DNA from: Linanthus parryae
Taxonomy: Eukaryota > Streptophyta > Magnoliopsida > Ericales > Polemoniaceae
Direction of reading: 5' to 3'
Assembly (NCBI GenBank): GCA_023055425.1
Contig: JALGPY010000007.1
Span: forward strand, 16,502,001-16,566,000
DNA: 64,000 nucleotides
A model generated the notes under the pieces. That model was not told the origin of the DNA, did not search any database, and saw nothing but the letters and a program-made list of their open reading frames with translations. Positions 43,409 to 52,591 of this stretch are shown one piece after another. Numbering within the stretch: position 1 is the first letter of the stretch; each line of letters starts with the position of its first letter. A program made the translations under genes and the position numbers.

Positions 43409-44415
43409 TTACCACTCCGTTTCTTCTCTTTAGCCCATTTTCTATTTTGGGACGTTTCCTCTCTTGCTCCCTCTTTCTCTTTTTGGCATGTTTAATAATG
43501 GACAATGACCACTTTGCCCTTACAATAATTTCCCACAGTTCAATTCAACATACCCTACCCTACCACTTTTCTTCACCCACATCTCACTCTCACCCACTCA
43601 TTTTGTAGATAAGATTTTCAGACTTAGAGAGAGAGTCATACAGAGGCTGTGTTTTGCAACAGAGAGAGAAAGAGAGAGAGGAAGAAGAGGCGGAAGAGAA
43701 GATGAAGAAGGGGAAGGAGATGGAAGATCTCGACGGCGGTAGCACACCATCGAGGATCTCAATGGCGATCTGAGCATCTCGATGGCATCTCGACGGCGAT
43801 CTGGCAGTCCACGAGGGCGGAGGTCCCGTAGTTTCCTCTTTCTTCATCGATCCAAGCGGTAGCTGGGTCATCACTGGCGAGAAGGCATGGCAAGGCGCCG
43901 GTGGTAGCGACCGGGTCTCTGCTCGCCGGGTTTGTGACCGGATATGTTCTTCTTTTTCCTCTTCTTCTTCCTCTAATTTTTTCTTCGATTTGTATGTTTA
44001 TTGTTTGGTCTGTAATTTTAGCAACAAATTGTTACTGGTATAGTCAAAATCATCACAAACCTGTTCCTTTCTTCTCCGATCTGTATAATCACAAACGAAT
44101 CGAAAGAAGTAATTTTCTTCTTCGATTATGCTCTTGGCTGTGTAAATATATTGTTGGATCTGTTAGTTTGTGTTGTTGTTGTTGACTTGGCGGTGGTAAA
44201 GTCTGGTGGTGGTGGTCCGGTGGTTGACTGGAGGTGGTGGAGGACTGGTGGTGTGTTGGTGGTGGGTTGTTGTTCTTCACCCATTCAAAGTAGAGAGAGA
44301 ATGAGGATATGAGAGGACTATAAAAAAAACGATAGGGGCAAAATAATAAATGACTCAAATTCCTTAATTATCGTGCCCACCCAAAGTGGGCTAAAGAGAA
44401 GAAACGGAGTGGTAA
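43409..44415. mobile_element. Inverted-repeat element, superfamily uncertain
   Basis: TTACCACTCCGTTTCTTCTC and the next nine bases (to TTAGCCCA) at the left end recur inverted at 44387-44415. The interior resembles that of the Mutator-like elements (GGTGGTGG-rich part, CT/GA tracts, short gene-like pieces around 43700-43920). I could not find a target-site duplication. Confidence 0.6.
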
Positions 44416-44915
44416 TTCTCACCTCACGATGTGGGAGGATGAGAGAGAGAATAATATTTTTTCCTTTCCATCTTTCTTTTCCTCCATTTCTCTGCAGAGC
44501 TCTAAGCTCTTCTTTTCTTCTTCTCTGCTTTGTATTTCTGAAGTATAGCTGAAACTCAATAGCTTGTTTTCCCAAACACCCGAGTGGGCCAAATTTTTAT
44601 TGGATCACGAAAATTTGGGCCAAGATGCCCGTTAAAAAGACTCGGTTGATCCTCAAGAAAAAAAGAAAATAGGTCTCGGAAAACAGAGAACGATTTTTTT
44701 AATTTTTTTGGAGAAAAAACAAAGAACGATTATTAAAATAGAAATTGAGCTTACCTAAAAAAAGTAGAAATTGAACGACGTTACAAATTTACAATAATCA
44801 GATGAGTTTCTTTTCTTTCACCTTCAGAAACAAACCCTAGAAACCCTAAAAGGTCGATTCATCTTCTTGCTCTTCTACTCTCTTCTTCTCCCTTAAAAAA
44901 TCCTCATAACAACGA
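44416..44915. other. Intergenic, 3' flank of RING gene
   Basis: The last 120 bp (from about 44800) match 50430-50557, the 3' flank of the RING gene at 50558. No gene seen. Confidence 0.5.
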
Positions 44916-45377
44916 TCATAGCTCGGTTCTTCTTCTTACTCTTCTACCCTCTTCTCCTTCACAATCCTCGTCGTCATCTTCAATCTCCTCCGGCATCTGA
45001 TACCTGCAAAGAGGGCAGGTTCCGCGGCTCTCCAACCACTTGGTAATACAACCTGAATGGTACCTGTGCTTGCAAGGCATCTCCTTAGCCACCATATCCA
45101 CCTCGTACTCCAACAAACATATCGGACATTCCAACCCTACTTCCGTTATTTTCACCGCCGGCATTGACTCAATCGACGCCTTTGACGCGGCCAAGCTGCG
45201 TTTACGCCTATTATTACTTAGGAAAAGACTTATTAGATAACGGTACCTACTTATCCTAGAAGCTATGTCCAACTCAAGCCTGTGGATGGCGTCTACATCC
45301 TCCCTCACTTGGTCTTGGTCCAACAACATCGATATATTCTGAGCGTGCTCGTCTTGATCTCCTAACGAGGATGACAT
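44916..45377 (-). CDS. RING-H2 finger protein, putative E3 ubiquitin ligase
   Basis: Intronless, 153 residues from the ATG at 45377 (chosen because MSSSLGDQDE is conserved in the paralogues; an in-frame ATG at 45440 would add 21). A helical N-terminus with basic NNRRKR, then a KASIESMPAVKI linker and a C3H2C3 RING (C84, C87, C102, H104, H107, C110, C121, C124; W114). The tail is acidic (EEIEDDDEDCEGEEG) then basic (RRVRRRTEL). TATATAA at 45461-45468 on the same strand. It is one of three close paralogues with 49325 and 50998. No membrane segment. Confidence 0.88.
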   Translation of the reverse strand: MSSSLGDQDEHAQNISMLLDQDQVREDVDAIHRLELDIASRISRYRYLISLFLSNNRRKRSLAASKASIESMPAVKITEVGLECPICLLEYEVDMVAKEMPCKHRYHSGCITKWLESRGTCPLCRYQMPEEIEDDDEDCEGEEGRRVRRRTEL

Positions 45378-46081
45378 TCTGCTACAAATATATATGGAGA
45401 GCCAAGGAGAAACAGTTATAGGATTTTGATGATAAACCAAATTGAAGCGACAGAGATTAGTTATATATTGGTTGGGGGGGGGGGGGGTGATTATTCATAG
45501 TCCTATTCAGGTTAGGGTTCGACTCTAAGAAGTGCACAGTTCGATTTAGTTGAGGAAACGATAAATCCAACTTACACCCAAACTTGCATGGTTGGTGTGG
45601 ATTTTGGTTCATCGAAACCATGAATAATAACGAACTATCCCATTCACAGGCGGGTTAGTCATGGATTCTATTATTTATTTATTTTTTGAGAAATTATTTT
45701 TGTAGTCATGGATTCTATTAATGACAATGATCGCAGTTGTTCAATTTTTATTACTTTTTTTGGAACAATAATTCAAAACGGACATAATTTTAGACATAAA
45801 TGTTAGCCAACATTTCTTGTTTTAGTAATTTTAATCAGTTGTCAATTTTTTTTAAATGTTTATCATTTTCTTAGTAGTTTTTGATTTTACTCCTTGAGAA
45901 ATTATGTATAAATTTATGTATATAAAATTACGTCCATGTAGCATGACTCTTTTGACAACAATGGTTAATACATTTAAACATGTACTACTTCATTTCACCA
46001 GATTTGTCCTCCTCTGACATTTGAGATTTACTTTAAACCGGTGATTTGGTTAGCAAAATGATCTAAGAATTCGGTAATCTT
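45378..46081. repeat. Duplicated RING-gene flank, copy 1
   Basis: Homologous to 49326-49968 (upstream flank of the next paralogue). It contains the TATA motif, a G16 tract at about 45472-45487 and, at 46036-46081, the left half of a foldback MITE cut off by element E. Confidence 0.75.
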
Positions 46082-46631
46082 TGTTGGAGGCTAAACTTGA
46101 TTTAGCCTAAATATATTTGAAGTCCAAAATAATCATACTAGTTAGATTAATTGTCAAACATTATTGTATTTGTTAGTGGAGGCTAGTAGAATTATTAGCC
46201 TAATTAGTTAGTAATGTGGTAGAAGAATCTAGAGAAATGATGAAATGTGTATTACTAGAATTGTCCTACAAAATATCTATAGGATGTTTCTAGTGGAGTG
46301 ATCTCTAGATGATGAAATCTAGAATCCTCCTAGTCTCCCTATAAATAGGGACTTGTACTTTACCATTGTGTAAGTGTCCAAGTAAGTCTTCTAGTAAGCC
46401 TTCAAGTGTCATAGTTAGTGTCTCCTATGGAGTCTTCTATTAAGTCTCCTATGTAATGTACTAGCTGTTGTCCTCCACCAATTTTTTTATCAAGCAAATC
46501 AATTGAAGCTCTTCTTCATACATTGTCATATTCTCTCTAAGTGTTCCACTACTTCCCTCTTCTACCAAATAGCCAACTAACCTCTTCTTCCTTAAACCAA
46601 CAAAGTGGTATCAAACCTTCCAAATCCAACA
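46082..46631 (+). repeat. 5' LTR of element E
   Basis: 550 bp. The end is set by the perfect primer site three bases further on. TATA-like CTATAAATAGGG at 46340-46351. Confidence 0.8.
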
Positions 46632-46661
46632 AATTGGTATCAGAGCCAAGTCGATAGCAAG

Positions 46662-48328
46662 ATGGCGAATGTTTATGTCCAATGTCCTCGCCTCACCAAG
46701 GACAACTATTTCACATGGGCATTACGCATGAAGGCTATTCTAGGCGCACATGGTGCTTGGGATATTGTGGAGAAAGGATACGAAGAGCTTGAAGGAGACT
46801 TGAGTCCAACTCAAAGAGAGGAATTAGAAGAGGTACGTAAGATAAAAAAGCTCTTGCCCTCATCCATTCTTCCTTAGATGATAACATGCTTGAGAAGATA
46901 TTTTTTGCAACCACCTCCAAGAAATCTTGGGAGATTCTCCAAAACTCTCAAACGGGTGGTGAGAGATTCAAGAAGTTGCAACTCCAAATTCTTAGAGGTG
47001 AGTTTGAATCTCTCCATATGTATGATTCGGAAACAATTTCGAATTATTTCTCTAGAGTTTTGGCTATCTCTAACCAAATGAAGAGATATGGAGATGAAAG
47101 TTTGAATGATACTTACATTGTTGAGAAAATATTGCGCTCTTTGTCTTGTGATTTTGAGCATGTTGTCGTAGCTATTGAAGAATGTAGAGATGTTACCAAG
47201 TTGTCGATTGATGAACTTATGGGCTCGCTACAAGCTCATGAGGAAAGAATGAAGAGGAGGAAACAAGAAGAGTCCATGGTGCTACAAAGCAACCTAAGTT
47301 GGAGAAGAAACTATGTAAATGAGGAATGGCGAGGAGGACGTGGACATGGGAGAAATCAAGGGAGAGGAAGAGACACGAGAGGATTTTACAATCCACCTTA
47401 TCAAGAAGAAATGGGCCAAAGTTCCCACTCACCAACGGAAGGTGGAAGACAAAGGTATGAAAAATCTCATGTGTTATGTCACACATGTTATGATTTTGGG
47501 CATTATGCTTCCGAATGTAAAACTAAGACTAACTATGTGCAAGAGAAAGTGGATTTTGTTGAAAGTTGTCAAGGGGAAGAACATATGTTGTTGATGGCTC
47601 ACCAAGAGCATGTTGTTGAAGTTGAGGAGATTACAAAATCTCCAAATGAAACATGGATGAAACTTGACCCCATTGTGTCAAGTAAAGATACGATCTTTCC
47701 CACCAACAACGACGAGCTTGATGAGAAGCATGAAGGCCAAAGAGACATTGACGTAGAAGAGATGCAAAATTGCATCGAGAAGGAGGATGTCGAGGCGCGT
47801 GAGGATCAAGAGAATTGTGTCATGGAAGACAAAAAGGAAGAGCCGACATTAAATACTCAGGATGAAGAAGGTCATCATGACGATGGACGACACATAGTGA
47901 AGGAGGTCCAAGAATATAATCGACAAGAGGTAACGTCCACCCAATCTAATTATCTTGTTATTGAAGTAAATGAAGAAATGGTAGACAATCATTGTATGGT
48001 TGAGAAAGTAGAAGAGGAATTCAAGTTATCTCATGAACCACATCATGGAGAAGGGAAAAGAAACTCTTTGCTACTTGGATTGGAGAATTCTACATTTAAA
48101 ACCGGACGGGTGAACATGGAGAAATTCGTTGATGCGGGTGAAGTTCCAATGAAGGGGATTAAGTCTCAAATTAAGGAGAGAAGAAACCTTGGCCAATTCA
48201 AGGAATTTCTCAAGAGTGTCAAGAAGCGTAAGATCACAAAGAAGAAGAAGTTCAAGATTCTCACTTCCACCGTGATGGCTTTGAAGACCACCGCAATTGA
48301 AGGCGATGGAGCTCACAAGAAGATTTAA
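46662..48328 (+). pseudogene. gag of element E (one frameshift)
   Basis: The frame starts at ATG 46662 (MANVYVQCPRLTKDNYFTWA, a copia gag start) and is closed at 46877. The -1 frame then carries the rest (ALALIHSSLDDNMLEKIFF...) to 48328, about 550 residues in all. It has the UBN2-type gag region, then an Arg/Gly-rich stretch and the zinc knuckle CHTCYDFGHYASEC (C-x2-C-x4-H-x4-C). A long acidic tail follows in which pol would normally be. The shift lies at or just before ATAAAAAAGC (46847-46856), probably a lost G from AAGGAT; a slippery A-AAA-AAG is also present. The acidic tail is open for 270 codons without a known domain. Confidence 0.7.
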
Positions 48329-48373
48329 TTTCACCCCTTCAATCTAAAATGCTAAATCAAGTTTAAGAGGGGG

Positions 48374-48904
48374 TGTTGGAGGCTAAACTTGATTTAGCCT
48401 AAATATATTTGAAGTCCAAAATAATCATACTAGTTAGATTAATTGTCAAACATTATTGTATTTGTTAGTGGAGGCTAGTAGAATTATTAGCCTAATTAGT
48501 TAGTAATGTGGTAGAAGAATCTAGAGAAATGATGAAATGTGTATTACTAGAATTGTCCTACAAAATATCTATAGGATGTTTCTAGTGGAGTGATCTCTAG
48601 ATGATGAAATCTAGAATCCTCCTAGTCTCCCTATAAATAGGGACTTGTACTTTACCATTGTGTAAGTGTCCAAGTAAGTCTTCTAGTAAGCCTTCAAGTG
48701 TCATAGTTAGTGTCTCCTATGGAGTCTTCTATTAAGTCTCCTATGTAATGTACTAGCTGTTGTCCTCCACCAATTTTTTTATCAAGCAAATCAATTGAAG
48801 CTCTTCTTCATACATTGTCATATTCTCTCTAAGTGTTCCACTACTTCCCTCTTCTACCAAATAGCCAACTAACCTCTTGTTCCTTAAACCAACAAAGTGG
48901 TATC
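48374..48904 (+). repeat. 3' LTR of element E (truncated)
   Basis: 531 of 550 bases. Its reverse strand provides the last 50 codons and stop of the RING gene 48753-49325. Confidence 0.82.
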
Positions 48905-49325
48905 CTCTTCTTACTCTTCTACCCTCTTCTCCTTCACAATCCTCGTCGTCATCTTCAATCTCCTCCGGCATCTGATACCTGCAAAGAGGACAGGTTCCGC
49001 GGCTCTCCAACCACTTGGTAATACAATCTGAATGGTACATGTGCTTGCAAGGCATCTCCTTAGCCACCATATCCGCCTCGTACTCCAACAAACATATTGC
49101 ACATTCCAACCCTCGTTCCGTTATTTTCACCGCCGGCATCGACTCAATCGACGCCTGTGACGCGGCCGAGCTGGTTTTACGCCTATTACTTCTTAGTATA
49201 ATATTGACGATAGAAGCTAAATGAAAATCAATCCTGCGGACGGCGTCTACATCCTCCCTCATTTGGTCCAACAACATCGACATATACTGAGCGTGCTCGT
49301 CTTGATCTCCTAATGAGGATGACAT
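48753..49325 (-). CDS. RING-H2 protein with transposon-derived C-terminus
   Basis: 190 residues from the ATG at 49325 (MSSSLGDQDE, as in its paralogues). Residues 1-140 follow 44916-45377: linker QASIESMPAVKI, complete RING (C75, C78, C93, H95, H98, C101, C112, C115) and acidic tail to GRRVRR. Paralogues end there with RTEL or RTEI. Here the frame crosses into the antisense strand of element E's LTR and gains about 50 residues before a stop at 48753. The RING is intact, so the ligase fold is likely preserved; stability and polyadenylation may differ because the native 3' end is gone. Confidence 0.82.
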   Translation of the reverse strand: MSSSLGDQDEHAQYMSMLLDQMREDVDAVRRIDFHLASIVNIILRSNRRKTSSAASQASIESMPAVKITERGLECAICLLEYEADMVAKEMPCKHMYHSDCITKWLESRGTCPLCRYQMPEEIEDDDEDCEGEEGRRVRRGYHFVGLRNKRLVGYLVEEGSSGTLRENMTMYEEELQLICLIKKLVEDNS

Positions 49326-49922
49326 TCTGCTACAAATATATATGGAGAGCCAAAGAGAAACAGTTCTAGTATTTTGATGATTTGCCAATTGAAGCGGCAG
49401 AGATTAGTTATATATTGGGGGGGGGGGGGGATTATTCATAGTCCTATTCAGATTAGGGTTCGACTCTAAGAAGTGTACAGTTCGATTTAGTTGAGGAAAC
49501 GATAAATCCAACATACACCCAAACTTGCATGGTTGGTGTGGATTTTGGTTCATCTAAACCATGAATAATAACGAACTGTCCCATTCACAGGCGAATTAGT
49601 AATGGAATTCTATTAATGACAATGATCGGAGTTGTTCAATTTTTTTTACTTCTTTTTAGAACAATAATCTAAATGGACATAATATTAGCCAAAATTTCTT
49701 GTTTTAGTAATTTTAATCGGTTGTCAATTTTTCTAAATGTTTAGCCTTTTCTTAATAGTTTTTTATTTTACTACTTAAGAAATTATGTCTAAATTTATGT
49801 ATATAAAATTACGTCCATGTGGCATGACTCTTTTGAGAACAATGGTTGCAATACACTTAACCATGTACTACATTCATTTCACCAGATTTGTCCTCCTTCG
49901 ATTTTTGAGATTTACTGTAAAT
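49326..49922. repeat. Duplicated RING-gene flank, copy 2
   Basis: Homologous to 45378-46035, including a G-run at about 49419-49430 and the TATATAA before the RING gene. Confidence 0.7.
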
Positions 49923-50050
49923 CGGTGATTTGGCTAGCAAAATGATCTAAGAATTCGGTAATCTTTCCATGGTGCTGTAGAGAAAGTTTAGTCTACAAAA
50001 TCATGAAAAAATTACCAAATTATTGCATCGTTTTGTAACCAAATCACCGG
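49923..50050. mobile_element. Foldback MITE, full copy
   Basis: Arms CGGTGATTTGGCTAGCAAAA and, inverted, CCGGTGATTTGGTTACAAAA enclose a central part (TTACCAAATT / GTAATCTTT). Same family as 51941, 52325 and 55340. Confidence 0.6.
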
Positions 50051-50557
50051 GCAAAGTGTGACGCTCGACTGAATCATGAGTTTTTTGGAGCAGCAAGAAA
50101 CAACTAACAAAAAGAAAATCATGAACAAAATTTCTAGGATTCTCAAAAAACTCCTCTTAAAAACTTACTAATCAATAATAACGAAATAAGACTATAAATC
50201 AGACTTAAATAGCTAAAAACCTAAATTTTATCAATAATAGCTGTAGTTCAAAAACTATTCTTAATTATAGTCATACTAAATAAAAGCACGATGGAAAAGA
50301 ACGACCCGAATCTGGTTGATAATTTGGACAAGATGCCCGTTTAATAAGACCCATTTGATTCTAAAAGAAATTAACGGTTCTCGAACAACAAAGAAATATT
50401 AGATTAGAATAAAATTAAACAATGTTTACAATGATCAGATGAGTTTCTTTTCTTTCACTTTCTGAAACAAACTCTAGAAACCCTAACTTAGTAAATAGGT
50501 CGATTCATCTTCTTACTCTTCTACTCTCTTCTCCTTCGAAAATCCTAATAACAACGA
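50051..50557. other. Intergenic, no gene seen
   Basis: AT-rich. From about 50430 it is homologous to 44800-44915 (3' flank of the RING paralogue). Confidence 0.45.
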
Positions 50558-50998
50558 TCATATCTCGGTTCTTCGTCTTACTCTTCTACCCTCTTCTCCT
50601 TCACAATCCTCGTCGTCATCTTCAATCTCCTCCGGCATCTGATACCTGCAAAGAGGACAGGTTCCGCGGCTCTCCAACCACTTGGTAATACAATCTGAAT
50701 GGTACCTGTGCTTACAAGGCATCTCCTTAGCCACCATATCCACCTCGTACTCCAACAAACATATTGCACATTCCAACCCTTGCTCGGTAATTTTCACCTC
50801 AGGCATTGATTCAATTGACGCCTTGGACGCCGCCAAGCTCCGTTTACGGCTGTTGTTGTTTAGTAGGGCTGCTATCTCCAACTCGAGCATGATGATGGTG
50901 GCTAACTCTAGCAATCGGGCCAACAACGTCGATAAATCCAGCATATGGTCATCTTCTTCTAAAGATGAGGATGACTCTTCTCCTAAAGAGGATGGCAT
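50558..50998 (-). CDS. RING-H2 finger protein, putative E3 ubiquitin ligase
   Basis: Intronless, 146 residues. A Ser/Glu-rich start (MPSSLGEESSSSLEEDD), a hydrophobic helical stretch (about 22-46, Leu/Ile-rich but broken by charged residues), NSRKRSLAASKASIESMPEVKI, and a C3H2C3 RING (C77, C80, C95, H97, H100, C103, C114, C117; W107). The acidic-basic tail ending RRVRRRTEI is the same as in 44916-45377. The N-terminus differs most from the other paralogues, so it may be the oldest of the three. Intact. Confidence 0.87.
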   Translation of the reverse strand: MPSSLGEESSSSLEEDDHMLDLSTLLARLLELATIIMLELEIAALLNNNSRKRSLAASKASIESMPEVKITEQGLECAICLLEYEVDMVAKEMPCKHRYHSDCITKWLESRGTCPLCRYQMPEEIEDDDEDCEGEEGRRVRRRTEI

Positions 50999-51353
50999 TA
51001 TGCTACTACTACAATACCGAGAAAAAAGAATTGAAATAGCAAAGGAACTTTTTTGACGAAAACGAATTTAAGCGAGAGGTTAAATATAAAGGACTCACGC
51101 GTAGTTTACTCATTAGGGTTTGTTTGTCTTGTTAGGAAGTTAATAATTAGTATATGAGGATCGGTGTGCTTCACCTTTTTTTATTCACTTTTTAATTTCA
51201 CCACCTATGTGTCAAAATATAATTGTTGGTAACTATTTATTTTAAGATCTTTCTATAATCATATCACCAATCACAAACGTCCACATAGCGGTGAAATTAA
51301 AGGGTGAAGAAGAAAAAAAAGATGACGTTTAGCTTTTCACTTAGTATATTAAA
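50999..51353. other. Upstream flank of RING gene, no other feature
   Basis: AT-rich; the presumptive promoter of the gene at 50998 lies here. GGTTAAATATAAAGGAC on the plus strand shows no clear minus-strand TATA box. Confidence 0.35.
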
Positions 51354-51786
51354 GGCTAGTTTGGGAATGTTGTGCCGTGCTAGAAAGTTGTAATGTGAAA
51401 ACAATGTTGAAAAGCTGCTGTGGATTTTTGATAATATGTTACTTGGTAAATATTACGTAAAAGCTGCAGTGAAATATTGATATAGTAATTTTGTGGTTGG
51501 TTTGTGAACTTGCTGTGAGAGGGTAAAATGACAAAAATATATGACACGCCTCATTTCTATAAATATGACTATTGATATTTTTAAAATTTATAAGGTTAAA
51601 ATCGGTTGTAGATAATTAATCAAAAGCACTTTCTGGAAAAGCATCTCCTCCCTTGTTTTCTGAAATCTGTTGTGGGACAGCAGAAACTGTCCGAAAAAAC
51701 ATAAGTTATATTTTTACCAAACACACTAAAACTGCTTCTGTTGTCATAAAGCAGTTTTGCTGGCAACAGAAGCATTCCCAAACTGG
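51354..51786. mobile_element. Possible hAT-like MITE
   Basis: GGCTAGTTTGGGAATG at the left and CATTCCCAAACTGGC at the right are near-perfect inverted ends, and the inside has AGCTGCTG/CAGCAG-like stretches. No clear target-site duplication. Confidence 0.4.
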
Positions 51787-51940
51787 CAGCAAAAGCATTC
51801 CCCGCAAGCGCTATATATCCTTTAGTGAGAGTTGAGAAAATCCAGATTGACAACAACAACCTATTTGCTCCAAATCTAAGTTCACTCATCATTGGCAAGT
51901 CGAGTCATGAATCTTCCCCAATTGGGCTTTTGAGGATAAC

Positions 51941-52080
51941 TTTCCGGTGATTCGGTTGGCAAAACGATGCAAGAATGTGGTAATTTTTTCATTGTATCAT
52001 AGAGTAAAGTTTACACTAAAACACTATGAAAATATTAAAAAAGTTGCATCATCTCAATAACTGAAAATCGGGCCAAAGTG
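51941..52080. mobile_element. Foldback MITE copy
   Basis: CCGGTGATTCGGTTGGCAAA at the left; the right arm (GTTGCATC ... GGGCCAAAGTG) is diverged. Same family as 49923 and 55340. Confidence 0.5.
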
Positions 52081-52324
52081 ATTTGTCATATTAAGTAATT
52101 ACACTTATCAGTTAGTATTTATTTAATTGAGGTTTTTTATTAAATTAGTTACATTTTTAATATTTAATTAGTGATCCCGTTTTGAGCAGGTCGGATCCAG
52201 TTTGTAAGCAACCTGATCCGGGTCAAATAGCAAAACCAAATTGTAACCGTTTGTTCCGACTAACAACATATCACTCTGTTTCTTCTCTTTTTTCCCGATT
52301 TGACTTTTTCACCCGTATCTGAGT

Positions 52325-52474
52325 TACTTTGACTTGCTAATTTGGATAGCAAAATGACGCATATTTTTATAATCGTTTCATGGTGTTGCAGAGTAAAAGT
52401 TATACTACAACACCATAAAAGGATTATCAAAAAATAGTATCGTTTTGTTATCCATATTACCGGGTCAAAGTGAT
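52325..52474. mobile_element. Foldback MITE copy
   Basis: ACTTTGACTTGCTAATTTGG at the left and CCGGGTCAAAGTGATC at the right, with inner arms GATAGCAAAATGACG / CGTTTTGTTATCC. Confidence 0.55.
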
Positions 52475-52591
52475 CCAGTGAATAGTGGTAAATTTAAATT
52501 AGGAGGAAAGAAAAGAAACATAATGGTATTTGGGCGATGACAAGTGGGGAGCGTCCATCATTTTTATTTTGACCATCCATCATTTTGTTTT

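Larger units (their letters stand above)
46082..48904 (+). mobile_element. Element E: gag-only Ty1/copia element, right end truncated
   Basis: 5' LTR 46082-46631 (550 bp, TGTTGGAG...CCAACA), perfect primer site TGGTATCAGAGCC at 46635-46647, gag frame, polypurine run (AAGAGGGGG, 48365-48373), then the 3' LTR from 48374. The 3' LTR stops at 48904, about 19 bases short, and runs straight into the 3' end of a RING gene. No target-site duplication joins the sides (left flank ATCTT). The LTRs are almost identical by eye, so insertion was recent and was followed by a deletion or rearrangement at the right side. No pol. Confidence 0.85.
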
